A DNA stretch of 64,000 nt from Azolla caroliniana. Taxonomy: Eukaryota > Polypodiophyta. Shown in pieces: positions 44,221 to 56,097 of this stretch (the stretch's first letter is position 1; every line of letters begins with the position of its first letter). The DNA is taken from contig JBHGNT010000006.1 of the NCBI GenBank assembly GCA_043228905.1, positions 12,524,001 to 12,588,000 of the forward strand, in the 5' to 3' direction. The notes beneath the pieces are model-generated. The model was not told the origin of the DNA, did not search any database, and was given only the letters and a program-made list of their open reading frames with translations. A program made the translations under genes and the position numbers.

Positions 44221-45716
44221 AAGGCCATTAATGATAAATGAAAAAGAACAAAAAATGTTTTTTCACATCCATAGATCTATTTTTCACTCTAGAGTAAATC
44301 ATGCGTGCATTGTGTTTTCCTACTCTCATTGTTTAGTATACAAGTTCTCATTTTGATCAAGCAATATAAGTGGTTCCTTGTTACCCATGATTAATAATAG
44401 GTTGCATTTAGTAAACCTGTCACACCTAACAATCAAGTTTTTATCAAGTGCAAATAGTGCCTTGATCAATTGCCACTAAGGCGACCAAGGAATACCATGA
44501 ATGAGCACATGCCATCAAGAAGAAGGTAAACAAATACCACGACCACTTGAAGGCTACGAATAAGAATCTGGACAAGGAAACCAAGAAACAAGAAGAGTTG
44601 GATATGCACACATGTTACAACCACAAACACAAGCTTGTTGAGGAGCATATTTAGAAAATCATCAATTGAACAATAGGCTTGCGTAGTGGAGAAATGGGCC
44701 AATGCAAAGTATAATAAAATTGAAGTGGCTTGTGCAGTAACCTACCAATGGGTGCCACAATTAGGAATTAAAATAAATTGCATCAAGATAATGGAGATAC
44801 ACACAATGGCATGAGTTGACACCTTCAACCACAACAAAGAACAAGACTAGATATGTTGCAAAGAATATCTCTCCGTGATGGCAAAAAATGATCACAAGGA
44901 TCTGCCAACCACTCAAAGATATTGTTAACGCCCCCATGTGCATGCACACACACACATTCATGAGCCCTAATACCTCGTAGGAATTGAGCAAAATCATTCA
45001 AAGTACACACGAAAGAAAGATTCTGAGTTCCAAATGGATGGAAGATATGAAGGAAGGGTTTGGAAAATGGATGCATTACATTTGCTTCATGATGCGTTAG
45101 TAGATTCCCCCGTGAATGATGTTTTTTTCCAATGTATCACATCTTAGAAAATATATGGAGGCTCATGTTTTACACATTATAATGCTTATATTGCACTAAA
45201 CTACAAATCCATCTTCCTTCAAGGACGAGAAATTTCATTGATCCATGCATGCTAGACCCATCCCTTTGTATGCCATCCACACCATGTGCGAATATAACTT
45301 ACCTCTCATTCTCTTTGATGTGAGACAAGGTAGATAGATATATTTTTTAGCATTCATAAGAGATTGATTACAATCTATGAGGTTGTTTGGGCATAGATGA
45401 GGAGACTTATTGACTATGCAAATTTTGACCTTGATTAAGTTCGAGAGTAAAAGTATCACACTTTGGTACAATCTCTTGCATTCGACCACATTCAAGTTTG
45501 CTTTCCACGGATTGGCAATATGAACTCTCTCTACACACATTCCTCTACAATCATAACATGCACCTTGATTGCAACTTTTATATCAACAAATCTCTCTCTC
45601 TCTTGCAATGTTTGCTACCACTTTTACATACAATGGAGAACCAATACAAGTGTGTAAAGCTTTGAGTAGCTTGGTGTTAATGTCCCATCAACAAATAGGT
45701 GGAACATATGCTATGG
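44221..45716. other. Intergenic region left of the minus-strand copia element
   Basis: A Lys/Glu-rich degenerate frame at 44470-44650 may continue the Ty3 relic. Otherwise nothing supported. Confidence 0.4.
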
Positions 45717-45721
45717 GTCTA

Positions 45722-45801
45722 TGTTGGGGACAAGGTCGTCAATGTGGAAGAACAAACAACATCTGTGATGTTGAAGGACCTGTGTATGAGAATAAAACAA
45801 G

Positions 45802-45840
<39 letters not shown>
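45722..45840 (-). repeat. 3' LTR of the copia element, outer part
   Basis: Begins TGTTGGGGACAAGG and runs into a GA microsatellite (45806-45841), where the LINE begins. The rest of this LTR lies at 50955-51196. Confidence 0.9.
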
Positions 45841-45844
<4 letters not shown>

Positions 45845-45970
45845 AAGAAAGAAAGAAAGATATATTAACGTCTTCTAAGGCTAAATTTGGCCCATGAGAC
45901 AATTGGTTTACAACAAAAGAGTATTTATCCAGTCATCATAACTAAAATAAAATTAAGTAAAAAATAGAAC

Positions 45971-48518
45971 TTAAACTAAAAGAGTTCTAGTAGTGTACAA
46001 TACGTAGTATACTCGAAAGTGACTATCCACTAAGCCTAATTTTATTTCCACCCAAGCCTCTCGAAAAGAAGTGGGGGGGTCAAAGGGTCTTGATGTGGGT
46101 GTGACCCGTGGTTCCAATGTAGAGAGTGCCCTAGCCATGGCTTCTAGGCGGTGTAGCTCACGTTCCCTTATTTTCAATATTGCTTCCACATCACGTCGAG
46201 TTGCTTTGAAACCCAGCACCCGAGGACGTCTGGTTCTTCTCTGGTTTTCTGCCTCATCAATGGAAAGGCCGAGTGGTGCAAGTGTGTCGACATTCGTTAT
46301 CTCCCCCTGTTCCTAAAAAACTTCATTTGTTACATGTTCGTGATCATTAGCAACATTATTGTCAACATTTTGTAACTTATTCTCTCTGTGTTGTTTTAGC
46401 TCTAGAATGTATTTGCCTAATTTCTTTATATCTAGAGTATCTAATAGTTTGGGGAGGGTGGGAGACGAACCAAGTATGTCTTGGTATTTTGCCCTTATCT
46501 CGGCATAGGTTGGACACTTGCATGTAAAGTGGTACTCATCCTCTATCTCTATGTGACATAACCTACATATCCTTTCCTCCCTAGGGACTCCACTAGTACG
46601 GCCATTCTCAATCTCAAGTTGGTGAGATGATATTCTAAGTTGTCCAATGGCAACCCTTAGTGCATGTGGTAAGAATACATCTAGATATTTTGGCCGCGTG
46701 ATAAAACCTAACTCAGAGAAGTGCATGAAGTGTTTCTTATAGTACGACATTTTAGATGGGAGTGGCTCTAGTGGGGTGATCCATTTACACCGAGTGTAAA
46801 TTTGCCATATTTCTTGGCGTATTACTTTATTGCGGTCCTCATGAGAGATTAAAGTGATATCACTCGTGTGGTTGTACCTAAGGGGAGGTAGGTTATTAAT
46901 GTCTAGACCATTCGCAAGAAGCCAACTCACCATCATGCCATACCATGAGCTAGTATAGCCGGACTCATACAATGATCGAGTGGCCTTAAAGGCTTGATGA
47001 GATATTCTATCATGTGGTTGTCTATGTATCTTGTGAATGAAGACTACAAGTTGAAAAAGTGCCTCTACTAACATTGGGGGTAACGTGAACTCAGCCCTAA
47101 TAATGTCATGTGGTATAGTCGATTTGCTTTGGAGTTGGCGTGATAGCATCATCACCAATGGTCTCTCTAATTGCGTCCACATGAAAGATGGTAATCCTGG
47201 AGCCCAAACCATTGATGCATACATGAGGGAGGGGGTCACTAATGAGTCAAAGAGCCACCCTTTAGTCCGTGGCTCTTGAAAGTGTGCTTGGTGGCATTGT
47301 CTCTCTAGGAGTGAGAGGGATGCATGTCCTCTCGTGAGTCTATCCTTCGCTGCCTGTGTCATCGAAAATTTACCTGAGCGGGCACTAAAAGTGACTTTGA
47401 GATAGACGTATGATCCAACCACCTCGACTGGGCTATGGGAGATAGTTAGGTGACACTTAGCTCTAACTTGGGCCGATGTGTGGAAGATAAGGACTTTTGT
47501 TTTCCCTAGATTCACTACCAATCCTCGTTGTACACAAAAGTCATCTAAGGCATTAACGTGCCTTTGTAGATCGTGTTCGGATTCAGAGAGCAAAACTGTC
47601 ATCCACATAGAGCAAGATACGAACCTGCGTATCCCCAAGGACCACTCCGGTGCCTCCCTCACGAGCAATAAAATCTGTGATCTCATCAATGTAGATCCCA
47701 AAAAGCGTCGGTGATAGGGGGCAACCTTGTTTTACACCAATAGTGCTAGTGAAACGATTAGATAGGCCACCTGGGCATCGGACACACCCGGACACTTGTT
47801 CATATAGTGCGTAGATGGCCCATACCATATCATCTGGTATCCTCAAGCTTTTAAGTCTATCAAACAACCGCTCTCTAGGGACTGTGTCAAAGGCTTTGCG
47901 GAAGTCCACAAAACAACAATATAATTTCTTCTTGCGAGCCTTAGTTTGGTCAATTAGGCATCTAAGTGTGAAGATATGATCAATAGTGGAGAAGGCTCGT
48001 CTAAAGCCAACTTGTTCAGGTGCACGAAGGTTTAGGGTCTCCATATAGTCGCTAAGCTCTGCTTCCATTACTGCGCCATATAACTTAGCAAGGGTATGGC
48101 CTATCATAATGGTCCTATATATATTTGGGTCCATGGGGTCCCCCCCTTTATGTATGGGGGCCATTGTATTCATAGTCCATTGTGGTGGAAAACCCTCCGC
48201 AAGGGCACGATTGAAGATTAGAGTTAGCAAGGGAGCTAGGCACTCTCTCGCATATATAATGTGTTCTGCTCGCAATCCTGTGTGGTCCATGGACTTCCTA
48301 TGTTGTAATTTCTTTATGACCTTCACGACCCTAGAGGTCGTGAAAAGTGTCCCTGTGGTAGGCCGGGGTGTGGAAGGCATTGGAATGGGTGGTTGGTTTG
48401 GGATTTGGTAAAGTCTCTCTGTATATGTGTGCCAAGTTTCGGGATCTTCGATGGGTGTTTGTGGTCTTGGCTCCCCTAGTCTCTTCCATGCCGTGGCACA
48501 ATCGCTACTCATGAGCAT
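45971..48518 (-). pseudogene. LINE ORF2, reverse transcriptase and C-terminal domain
   Basis: RT blocks in order on the minus strand: HTGLRAEHIIYA, WTMNTMAPIHKGGDP, RAPEQVGFRRAFSTIDHIFTL, YCCFVDFRKAFDTVPRERLF (first catalytic Asp), GVKQGCPLSPTLFGIYIDE, and YVDDS at about 47590-47605. A one-base frameshift directly after YVDDS moves the reading to a second frame (SESEHDLQRHVNAL; thumb; GWLFDSLVTPSLMYASMVW) running to a TAG at 46313-46315. It has a zinc-like CRLCHIEIEDEYHFTCKC. After that TAG the same frame stays open for about 113 codons to 45971 (Arg-rich), so the stop may be a recent nonsense mutation. The left limit given is the end of that extension. Confidence 0.88.
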
Positions 48519-48554
48519 ATGGTAGAGTTCCCAATATTGGGATGCCTCCCACGC

Positions 48555-49784
48555 TCATCTCTTACGACGTGTCATCTTGCGCATTTCTTTGCGAGCTTGT
48601 ATGGAGGTAATACTACCATTGAGTTGCGATAATGTAAGTTGTCTATGTAAGTCCCTACAATCCTCATCATACCATTTATTTTGTGGCATTGATCCTGATC
48701 TACCTTGATTTGAGTGTTTTGTATATGGGAAACTGCTAGCTGCTACGGAGTGAAGGATGTGTGTGAGTTTCGTACTAAGGCTTTCTAATGGCAGGGAGGG
48801 ATCAAGGGAGGGGAGATGGGCCTGAACATGTTGAGAGTATATGTCAGAGAGCTCATGTGTGAAATGTATTGTGGTGTGATGGCATGATTGACTAGACTTG
48901 GTGACCTTAGAGATATCACATTTTAACTCGAAGTATAAGAAACTATGGTCTGCGCCAATAGGGCATGGGGCCACTCGGAAGGAGTTAATCATGTGGGTAG
49001 CTTCAGGGCGTCCTATTAGATAATCAACTGTGCTTTCCCCTCCTCCATGTGGGAAACATGTGAGCTCTTCCGAGCCCGGCCACTTAGCTAAACCATTATA
49101 TATGACCATCCGGTGCCAACTGCCAAGTTCGAGCAGATGATGGCCAAAGCTCGTGGCGTCCGCACCTTGATCCTTTGATCTACGTGTGGTGCCTATGTCT
49201 AAAGGATCAACATTTACCATTTCTAGGTTTCTATTCATCTGAAATACTGTGCATTGTCGGGATTGGGTTCTCGCATTGAAGTCTCCTACAAGAAATACTT
49301 CTCCTTGGGAAGAATATCGGATTATGTCATCCAATAGGGGTTCGTATGGGGAAGGCCCATGTGGCATTCCTTCATCGACTAATCTCGCCAAGCCACCAAT
49401 ATTATAACGGGATCCTTTTGGGGGAAAGTAACAAATGGCAAAAAATACTGCCTGGTCTTTGCTTGTGGAGACTTTCACCCACATAAAACGAGCTTCTGGG
49501 TCTATCTTCATTATTTCTATCCTATTATGTAGCTCTCTACGAAACAGTATCGCGACACCTCCAGATCCCCTAGTAGTGTGTCGACGTGAGGTTTGTCTAA
49601 AAGCGGACTCCCAACGGAATCCTTCGACCCGTGGGAGTCCTCTATTTGGGCTCTGATGTGTTTCTACGAAGAAAAGTATATCAGATACCTTTAGTATCTC
49701 CTCTAGGCGGCCGAGGTGTGCCCAGAGTGCGTCGTTACAATTCCATAAGGTCATCCTAAGTGCATTTTCTGTCACATGGGCCAC
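48555..49784 (-). pseudogene. LINE ORF2, AP endonuclease domain
   Basis: A 409-codon frame. Endonuclease motifs: TLWNCNDALWAHLGRL, FVETH (catalytic Glu), GSGGVAILFRREL, AICYFPPKGSRYN, VFLVGDFNART (GDFN motif), STVDYLIG and GADHSFLYFEL (the terminal DH pair). These are the residues of APE-like nicking endonucleases used for target-primed reverse transcription. The frame ends at a stop after MTRRKR at 48555, a few bases before the RT frame, so one ORF2 has been split by a stop or frameshift. Confidence 0.9.
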
Positions 49785-49829
49785 ACGCCGTCAATTAGTA
49801 GTGCGATCATTTATGATCACTCACCCGTC

Positions 49830-50603
49830 TCAGTAAAAGGCGCGATGGCCTTCTTTACGAGCTTGCATAACTCGTGGCATACAACTCTTGCGATGCTCAA
49901 TTTGCATCTTAGTGAGGTGTTCATCGAGATAGATGGGGTCCCCACCCATTCCTCGAAGGATTGGTCTCTTCTTAAAGAAAGTGATTCTAGAGTCTAAGTC
50001 TTTAAATTGAAGGACTAAGGCTCTCTTCCTAGTTGTGTCACGCCCGGCCCTCCATGCTTTGGTGATAGGTAGGGCCTCTGTGTACCCTAACATTTTCCCA
50101 AGTGTTTGTGCATCCTCATTTGGGGATGCACCTTCCTTGAGCCTAGTGACACGTACATTTAAGCGTTGAGCCTGGCACATTTTCTCTTCTTCAAGGGTGG
50201 TATTAACAATATTTTCATCTTTTATTTCTTTTTTAATGTTTCTTTTAACCACATCTACCCAACCCGTTTTAGCTAACTCTATGCTATTATTAACTTCCTC
50301 TTTAACTTTTTTAATTTCGTCCTTTATATCCTCTATAGAGGATATTTCACCGTCTTCTCGAGATACCTCGATGTCCTTAAGTTGTTTTGTAAGGTCGGTG
50401 TTTTCCACTTTAAGTTGTTCTATTTCGGCCTTGAGGGCGTCTTTTTCCTCTCTATCTTTTTTCTTGTGGGTTTCGGCGTCTTTCACCCATTTTTTCATAT
50501 CCATCTCTATTTTTGTTAAACGATTAAACATATCTAAAAAGTCCTCCTTACTTATAGCCTCGTCTTGTATATCCTTATGTTCCTTAGTTCGTTTAGACGT
50601 CAT
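49830..50603 (-). CDS. LINE ORF1 protein (coiled coil plus RNA-binding-like domain)
   Basis: 257 residues from an ATG at 50601-50603. Residues ~10-120 are strongly charged heptad-type coiled coil (KIEMDMKKWVKDAETHKKK; KAEIEQLKVENTDLTKQL). Residues ~145-250 follow the pattern of L1/Tx1-type ORF1 RRM and C-terminal domains (QRLNVRVTRLKEG; KAWRAGRDTTRKRALVLQF; DPIYLDEHLTKMQIEHRKS). There is no CCHC zinc knuckle, which many plant L1 ORF1 proteins carry. Such proteins trimerise and bind LINE RNA. The frame is intact and stops 45 nt before the endonuclease frame. Confidence 0.75.
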   Translation of the reverse strand: MTSKRTKEHKDIQDEAISKEDFLDMFNRLTKIEMDMKKWVKDAETHKKKDREEKDALKAEIEQLKVENTDLTKQLKDIEVSREDGEISSIEDIKDEIKKVKEEVNNSIELAKTGWVDVVKRNIKKEIKDENIVNTTLEEEKMCQAQRLNVRVTRLKEGASPNEDAQTLGKMLGYTEALPITKAWRAGRDTTRKRALVLQFKDLDSRITFFKKRPILRGMGGDPIYLDEHLTKMQIEHRKSCMPRVMQARKEGHRAFY

Positions 50604-50951
50604 TGTGGTGTCAATAAGAAAAAAAGGTAAAATAAATGGGTTCGAGACTTAGCCCAGTTTGTGTGTATGTCGCAATCACATCGGCATTTTGTAGCACGCG
50701 ACGAGCACACCAAAAGAACCCACCCATGAACTCGTCAAGAAAATGGCACTTCACAACGTCAAGAGAAAACGAAGAAGAAACACCCCGCGACGGCGACGGT
50801 GACGACGGCAGTCGTCAAACGATGGCAGCAGACAGCGGTAGTCGTCAGACGACGACGGCAACAGTCGGCAGCAGACAGCGGCTGCAGACGACGACGATGA
50901 CAATAAATGGCGACAACAACGGTAGAAAGAGCCGTTACACAGAGACGAGGA

Positions 50952-50954
<3 letters not shown>

Positions 50955-51005
<51 letters not shown>

Positions 51006-51196
51006 GCACAAAGAAACGTTTATTTCTTAATAGCAACAGCTACAAATGACAACCAACAACTACTAAAGTTACAAAGTCACTTTATATAGTGACTATCCTA
51101 GGGCAACTGCCCTTTATGCTATTTGCAGAAATAGGCCAAGCTTGGGCTGTCCAAAGGGACGGTGTGAATACGGCCATTATACACTTGTATTCGACA
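50955..51196 (-). repeat. 3' LTR of the copia element, inner part
   Basis: Starts in the GA microsatellite (50955-51001), then GATAGGCACAAAG and ends ...TTCGACA at 51196. It aligns with 56093-56291 of the partner LTR. Confidence 0.9.
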
Positions 51197-51203
51197 CTCC
51201 CCC
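51197..51203 (-). other. Polypurine tract of the minus-strand copia element
   Basis: Plus-strand CTCCCCC next to the LTR end, i.e. GGGGGAG on the minus strand directly before TGTCGAATAC. Confidence 0.8.
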
Positions 51204-51388
51204 GTAATGGGCGTATACATGGGTTATCTGGACAGGTATATACAAGGTTTATCAGAAAGATCGGTTTTGTTCGAGTCGGCAAGATCTGAAGACAGAAGAC
51301 CGAACCAGTCGGGTTGGAAAAGTTGAAGCTGATCCTCAAAGAACCGATGTCGGTTGTCCGAAACCATCATGTGCTGCGTGTCCGACTT

Positions 51389-52720
51389 TTAACCGGACCA
51401 ATTTTTCGTTACGCCCATCTGGTGTCGAAGGGACTGGAAACGATCCGCCGAAAGACACTTGGTCATTCCATCTGCGACATTATCGGTTGTGGATATCTTC
51501 TCAAGACCAATTTTCCCTGAAATGACGCAGTCCCAAACAAAGTGATATCGAGCATTGATATGCTTGGAGGCGTTGTGGTGAACCGGATTTTTTAACAAAG
51601 CAACAACACCCTGACTGCCATTGTAGACAATTGGAGCCGAGTCGAGGTCGACTTGTCAAAACGTCTACGCTAGCCGACCAAGCCATAAAGCTTCTTTTGC
51701 CGCGTCGGACGCCGTTACATATTCCACTTTGGTCATTGAGGTGGTTGCGCACTCCTGAAGTTTCGACTTCCACGAGATTGCTCCATTGCCGAATTTGAAA
51801 CAATATCCGGTTGTTGATTTCCGACTATCCACACAGCCGGCGAAGTCCGAGCCGGTGTAACCGACTACGCCTGAGGTTGAGTTCGGGCCAAAAAAAATGT
51901 CGTGGTCTTTTGTGCCAGCTAGATATCTGAACACATGCTTGACTGCGTTCTAGTGCGATTGACCTAGGTTGTGCATGAATCTGCTGACGACTCCTACGGT
52001 GTGAGAAATATCAGGCCGTGTCGCGACTGCGTACATAAGGGAGCTGACTACCGGTGCATATGGTACCGACTTCATATCTTCCCCCTCCAGACCGGATGTC
52101 GGGCAATCTCGCTGAGACAACCGAAGGTTGATGGGGAGCGGGGTCGAAGCAGACTTGGCTGAGTGCATGTTGAAGTGTTCCAAGACACGTCCGATGTAGT
52201 CGGTTTGAGACAAGAAAAGTTGTCGTTTATCGTGATGCTAACTGATCTTCATACCAAGTATGTGTCTTGCCGGACCGAGGTCCTTCATGGCAAACTTCAA
52301 CCGCAGTTTCCGAAAGAGTTCGGTGAGCTCTCCGGCATGTCAGCTAGAGAGTAGCATGTCGTCCACATAAATGATGAGGAAGACGGGAGACCCGTCTTGA
52401 GCTGTTTTGGTGAAGAGACAGTGGTCCTCATCGCTCTTGGAGAAGCCGACCGACTGGATGAAGTCGTCAAACTTCTTGTACCACTGTCGGGGTGCCTGTT
52501 TCAGGCCGTATAAACTCTTCATTAGTCGGCAGACTAGATGTTCCTGTCCGGATGCCACAAAGCTTTTCGGCTGCTCCATATAGATTTCCTCCTGTAGGTC
52601 ACTGTGGAGGAATGCCGTTTTTATATCTAGTTGAATAAGCTCCAAGTTGTCGGTGGCCACGACGCCGAGCATGAAACGAAGGGTTGTCATTTTCACCATT
52701 GGTGAAAAGATTTCATCGAA
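51389..52720 (-). pseudogene. Copia reverse transcriptase and RNase H
   Basis: Minus-strand RT: TLRFMLGVVATDNLELIQLDIKTAFLHSDL, then LYGLKQAPRQWYKKFD, and the catalytic IIYVDDMLL near 52345-52375. A stop directly follows (LLSS). The RT end continues with LSQTDYIGRVLEHFNM and GLMYAVATRPDI-type sequence at 51950-52213. RNase H has GYTGSDFAGCVDSRKSTTGYCF (51840-51880), then EYVTASDAAKEALWL and, at the end, SKHINARYHFVWDCV. Several frameshifts and stops separate these pieces; it is not functional as it stands. Confidence 0.88.
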
Positions 52721-54360
52721 GTCGACGCCATATTCTTGTCGAAATCCCTTCGCAACTAATCTGGCCTTGTACTTTGGGTTGGTTGAGCCAGACGTCTCTT
52801 TTAGTCAATAGACCCATTTACACGGAAGAGCACGTCGATTCTTCGGTAATTCGACCAAGTCCCAAGTCTTGTTTGTGCGAATGGAGTGCATTTTTGACTC
52901 CATCGCCAGATCCTAGGTGGCTGAGTCGGCAAATGCCGATGCTTCTTCGTAGGACGTCGGTTCGCCGATGTCGGTAAAGAAAATTCCGGGCGAGTACCTT
53001 TTCGGAGGTTGCGACAGTCTCTCGGATCTTCGAGGTATGACTGGATTGGTCGCACCAGGTATAGGTGTCGGATGGTTAGAAGTCGAGCCATTCGGCTATG
53101 CTGAATCAGTGGATTTAGGACGGGAGGTGTCGGTTACCCGTGAAACCGATCTCGTGTTGTGGGCTGGGCCTTCATGCAGGGTTGGCACTTCGGAAAATAT
53201 TACCCTTCAGACTTCAATAGGCCTTTCGACCGTTTTATGCATAGCCGACTTGTTGAACACGACGTCCGAACATCAGACGATTTGTCTATGCTCGGGGTCC
53301 CAGAGTCGGTATCCGATCTCGCCGTCGGGTCCATATCCAAGGAAAACACATTTCCTTGATCTTGGTTCGAGTTTCTGGCGGTCGTCTTTCGGTATGAGGG
53401 CATACGCCTCACATTCGAAGATCCTGAGCTTGTCATAATTCGGCTTACTGCCGGTCCATGTTTCCTGAGGTTTTTAAGTCCTAGAGGTCTACTTGGTGAC
53501 ATATTTATTATGTGTACTGCCGTAAGTAGAGCCTCCGCCCAGAAGCCATCTGATAGTCCGGAGTGTTGGAGCATGGATATTATGTGTTCTTGAATCGTTT
53601 GATTCATGCATTCAGCAATTCTGTTCTGTTCCAAACTATAGGGTGTCGTATATTCACGTCGAATGCCACGTTCCCAGCAAAATTTGCCGAATTCGTTAGA
53701 CTTGAATTCTCCTCCATTATCGATTCAGAGACATTTTAGTTTCCGACCGGTCAGGTTTTGGACCATTGCAAGCCATTCGGAGAAGATCGAGAACACCCGA
53801 TCTTTGGTTCTAATGGGGTAAGCCCACACCTTCCGAGTCGAGTCGTCAATAAAACTGACGAAGTATGAAGCACCACCGAGAGACTGATGTGGCATCGGGC
53901 CACAGACGTTCGAGTGGACCAAATCAAGGGGACTCAAATCTCTTGGTGCTGATGTCGGGTGTGATGCGACTACCTGTTTGCCGTACTGGCAATGCTCGCA
54001 GAATTGGTGATCCGAGAAGGAGAGTTTGGGGATGTAACAGGCTCTGGATAGGTGTGTTATGCCGGCCTTGCTGAGGTGTCCAAGTCGTCCGTGCCATAAC
54101 GATGACACAGGGATATCAACAAAAAATAAGTCACCCTCTTTGACTGAGATCAAGGGTCTTGAAAGCTCAGGAACCTGTCAGACGTTGTGTAGTACGAGTG
54201 TAGAGCCACCCGGAAGGTTGAGCTCTACGGTGCCGATTCCGATTATGGCACATTGTTGCGAGTTCCCGACTCGAACTGAGTCGGAGTGCCGGTCCGACTA
54301 TTGCTGAAACTGAGATCGGTGAGGTGTCACATGATACGATGCGCCCAAGTCCAGGAGCCA
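52721..54360 (-). pseudogene. Copia protease and integrase
   Basis: Minus strand, right to left: protease end with STLVLHN and VPELSRPLISV; GAG-pre-integrase SLWHGRLGHLSKAGITHL and CEHCQYGKQ (about 53975-54110); integrase core VCGPM, FIDDSTRKVWAY (about 53815-53850), a DNGGEFK-type segment after a stop near 53730, then EQNRIAECMNQTIQEHIISML (about 53570-53630) with the catalytic-Glu position; and the C-terminal block of GNVFSLDMDPTARSDTDS-like sequence near 53300-53350. Catalytic acidic residues are mostly recognisable, but there are frameshifts and stops. Confidence 0.85.
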
Positions 54361-54504
54361 TGTGCTCGATTCCTCAGTCGTAAGCAGAACTTCTGATTCG
54401 ACTGGGTTCTCTATGGACAGTATGTTCGGGTCGGTCGTCAAAATTTCGGCTGAAGAGCCGACGTAGTTGACCTCCTCATGCCGGCTACTCTTTTGATCCG
54501 CTCT

Positions 54505-55284
54505 CTAAGCTTTGTCGGTTTTTGCTTTGAGTGCCCGACAGTCGGCTTTGATGTGTCCCAGTTTCTTGCAGTAGTTGCAGATTCGGTTATCCCGGGACTT
54601 GCTCCGGCTTCGCTGATTGTTCGGCAGTCGGGAAGAACTTCTTCCTCGATTGTTCGATCGGTCGGTCGAACCTTGTACTACGTAAGCTTCATTTGCCAAG
54701 TCTTTGGCAAAAGACTTTCTCCGAGCTGCTTCAGTCAGGATTGCGCTCGTGATTTCGGAGTACTTAATGGCAGTTGTTGAAGCATTGCACACGGTTGTGA
54801 CAAAAGTTTCCCAAGAAGAGGGGAGAGTACTCATGAGTATCATTGCTCTGAGTTCATCCTCTATTGCCATCCCTTGAGATGATATTTGGGAGCTTAGGCT
54901 TTTTTACTCGGTGAGGTGTGCCTGAACTGAATCGGATTCTTTCTTCCGCAAGTTGTAGAGGCGTCGGATTAGATACATCTTTGTTGCGGCGACCTTCTTT
55001 TCATAAGTTTCCAACAGTGTTCTCCAAAGTTCAAAAGCTGTCGAGCATGATTGCACTGTGAAGTACACTGACTCCGACAAGTGCATCCGAATCGTGGCGC
55101 GAACGATTCTGTCCAGCTTTAGCCACTCGTTTGCCTTGTATGCTTTTGGAGGATTTTCATTCTCAATCGGGTCTATCTGACCCTTGACTATGAGATAGTC
55201 CTGCATTTGTTCCTTCCAGAAGTTGAAGTTCGAACCGTCGAACCTCCTTAGACTCATCTCCGATGAGCCGGATGTTGATGCCAT
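54505..55284 (-). pseudogene. Copia gag with CCHC zinc knuckle
   Basis: The frame starts at ATG 55282-55284 (MASTSGSSEMSLRRFDGSNF), a standard copia Gag start (NFWKEQMQDYL), and reaches a stop at 54904 in the middle of the gag domain. It resumes in frame or nearly so at 54870 (AIEDELRAMILMSTLPSSWETF) and ends with the zinc knuckle CNYCKKLGHIKADC at about 54540-54580. The product would package element RNA. The homologous remnant at 19588-20145 has lost the first knuckle cysteine. Confidence 0.88.
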
Positions 55285-55950
55285 CTACTTCAGTTTCGGT
55301 TGGTAAGACTCGGTTTGGAGTTGACTACGAACCTTAGTGGGGTGCAGCCGGTCGGCTCACTCGATATCGTTCTAGTCGGTTTTGAACCCGAGTCGGTTTG
55401 GTTTCGGATACTTGTTGCTGAACTTGCTCGGAGTGACTTTGGTAACTTGAGGGACAGAACCGGCTGGTCTTCCTGGATGTTGCCAAGTCGGAGTGAGCCC
55501 GGTTAGCTTCCGATTGTATGCCGAATACCGATTACAAGAAACCGATTGTTTGGGCCGATTCTACTTCGGATGACTATAGCGATGAGAGGGACAGATCCAA
55601 CTGATCCTCCTGGATGTCAATCAGTCGAATGAAGCATGGATTTGGTTGTTGCCAGGAGACCAATCTACAGCGGGTGGTTACAACAAGCGGGTGAATAGCG
55701 TCCGGTGACCTATTCAGATGTCGTTTAACCGAATGAAGCACGATTGGGTCGGGTATTGCACAGGGAGCTCGCCTCAAGTGGTTACAATCACAGGAACAAA
55801 GTACAACCGGCTAGCTTACTCCAATTAGTGACTTAACACAGTGAGATGCAAACTTCTTGTTTGTCTTCTCTCTTCTCTGTTCTTCAAGAAGTTACAAAAA
55901 ACCGAATGTTGTGGTGTACGATGACGGCCGACAACGGATTGAAGAACCTC
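55285..55950 (-). other. Leader between primer site and copia gag
   Basis: No coding frame; about 660 bp of 5' untranslated sequence rich in CCGACT/AACCG words, unusually long for a copia leader. Confidence 0.6.
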
Positions 55951-55966
55951 CAACGCTTTGATACCA
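55951..55966 (-). other. Primer-binding site of the copia element
   Basis: Minus strand TGGTATCAAAGCGTTG, two bases from the LTR; a tRNA-Met-type primer site with one change from the standard. Confidence 0.85.
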
Positions 55967-55968
55967 AA

Positions 55969-56048
55969 TGTTGGGGACAAGGTCGTCAGTGCGGAAGAAC
56001 AAACAACATCTGTGATGTTGAAGGACCTGTGTATGAGAATAAAACAAG

Positions 56049-56097
<49 letters not shown>

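Larger units (their letters stand above)
45842..50954 (-). mobile_element. Two-ORF LINE (non-LTR retrotransposon)
   Basis: About 5.1 kb on the minus strand: 5' UTR (about 50604-50954, rich in CGACGA-type repeats), ORF1 (49830-50603) and ORF2 with AP-type endonuclease, RT and a C-terminal Cys/His motif (45971-49784). The 3' end on the minus strand is a short (TTTC)n tail (plus strand AAAG repeats at 45841-45860) that merges into the TC/GA microsatellite of the host LTR. No separate target-site duplication can be recognised because both borders are GA repeats. Confidence 0.88.

Noticed and set aside
50751-51011. Leu/Ser repeat frame on the minus strand
   Set aside because: Translation of the GA microsatellite plus LINE 5' UTR repeats.
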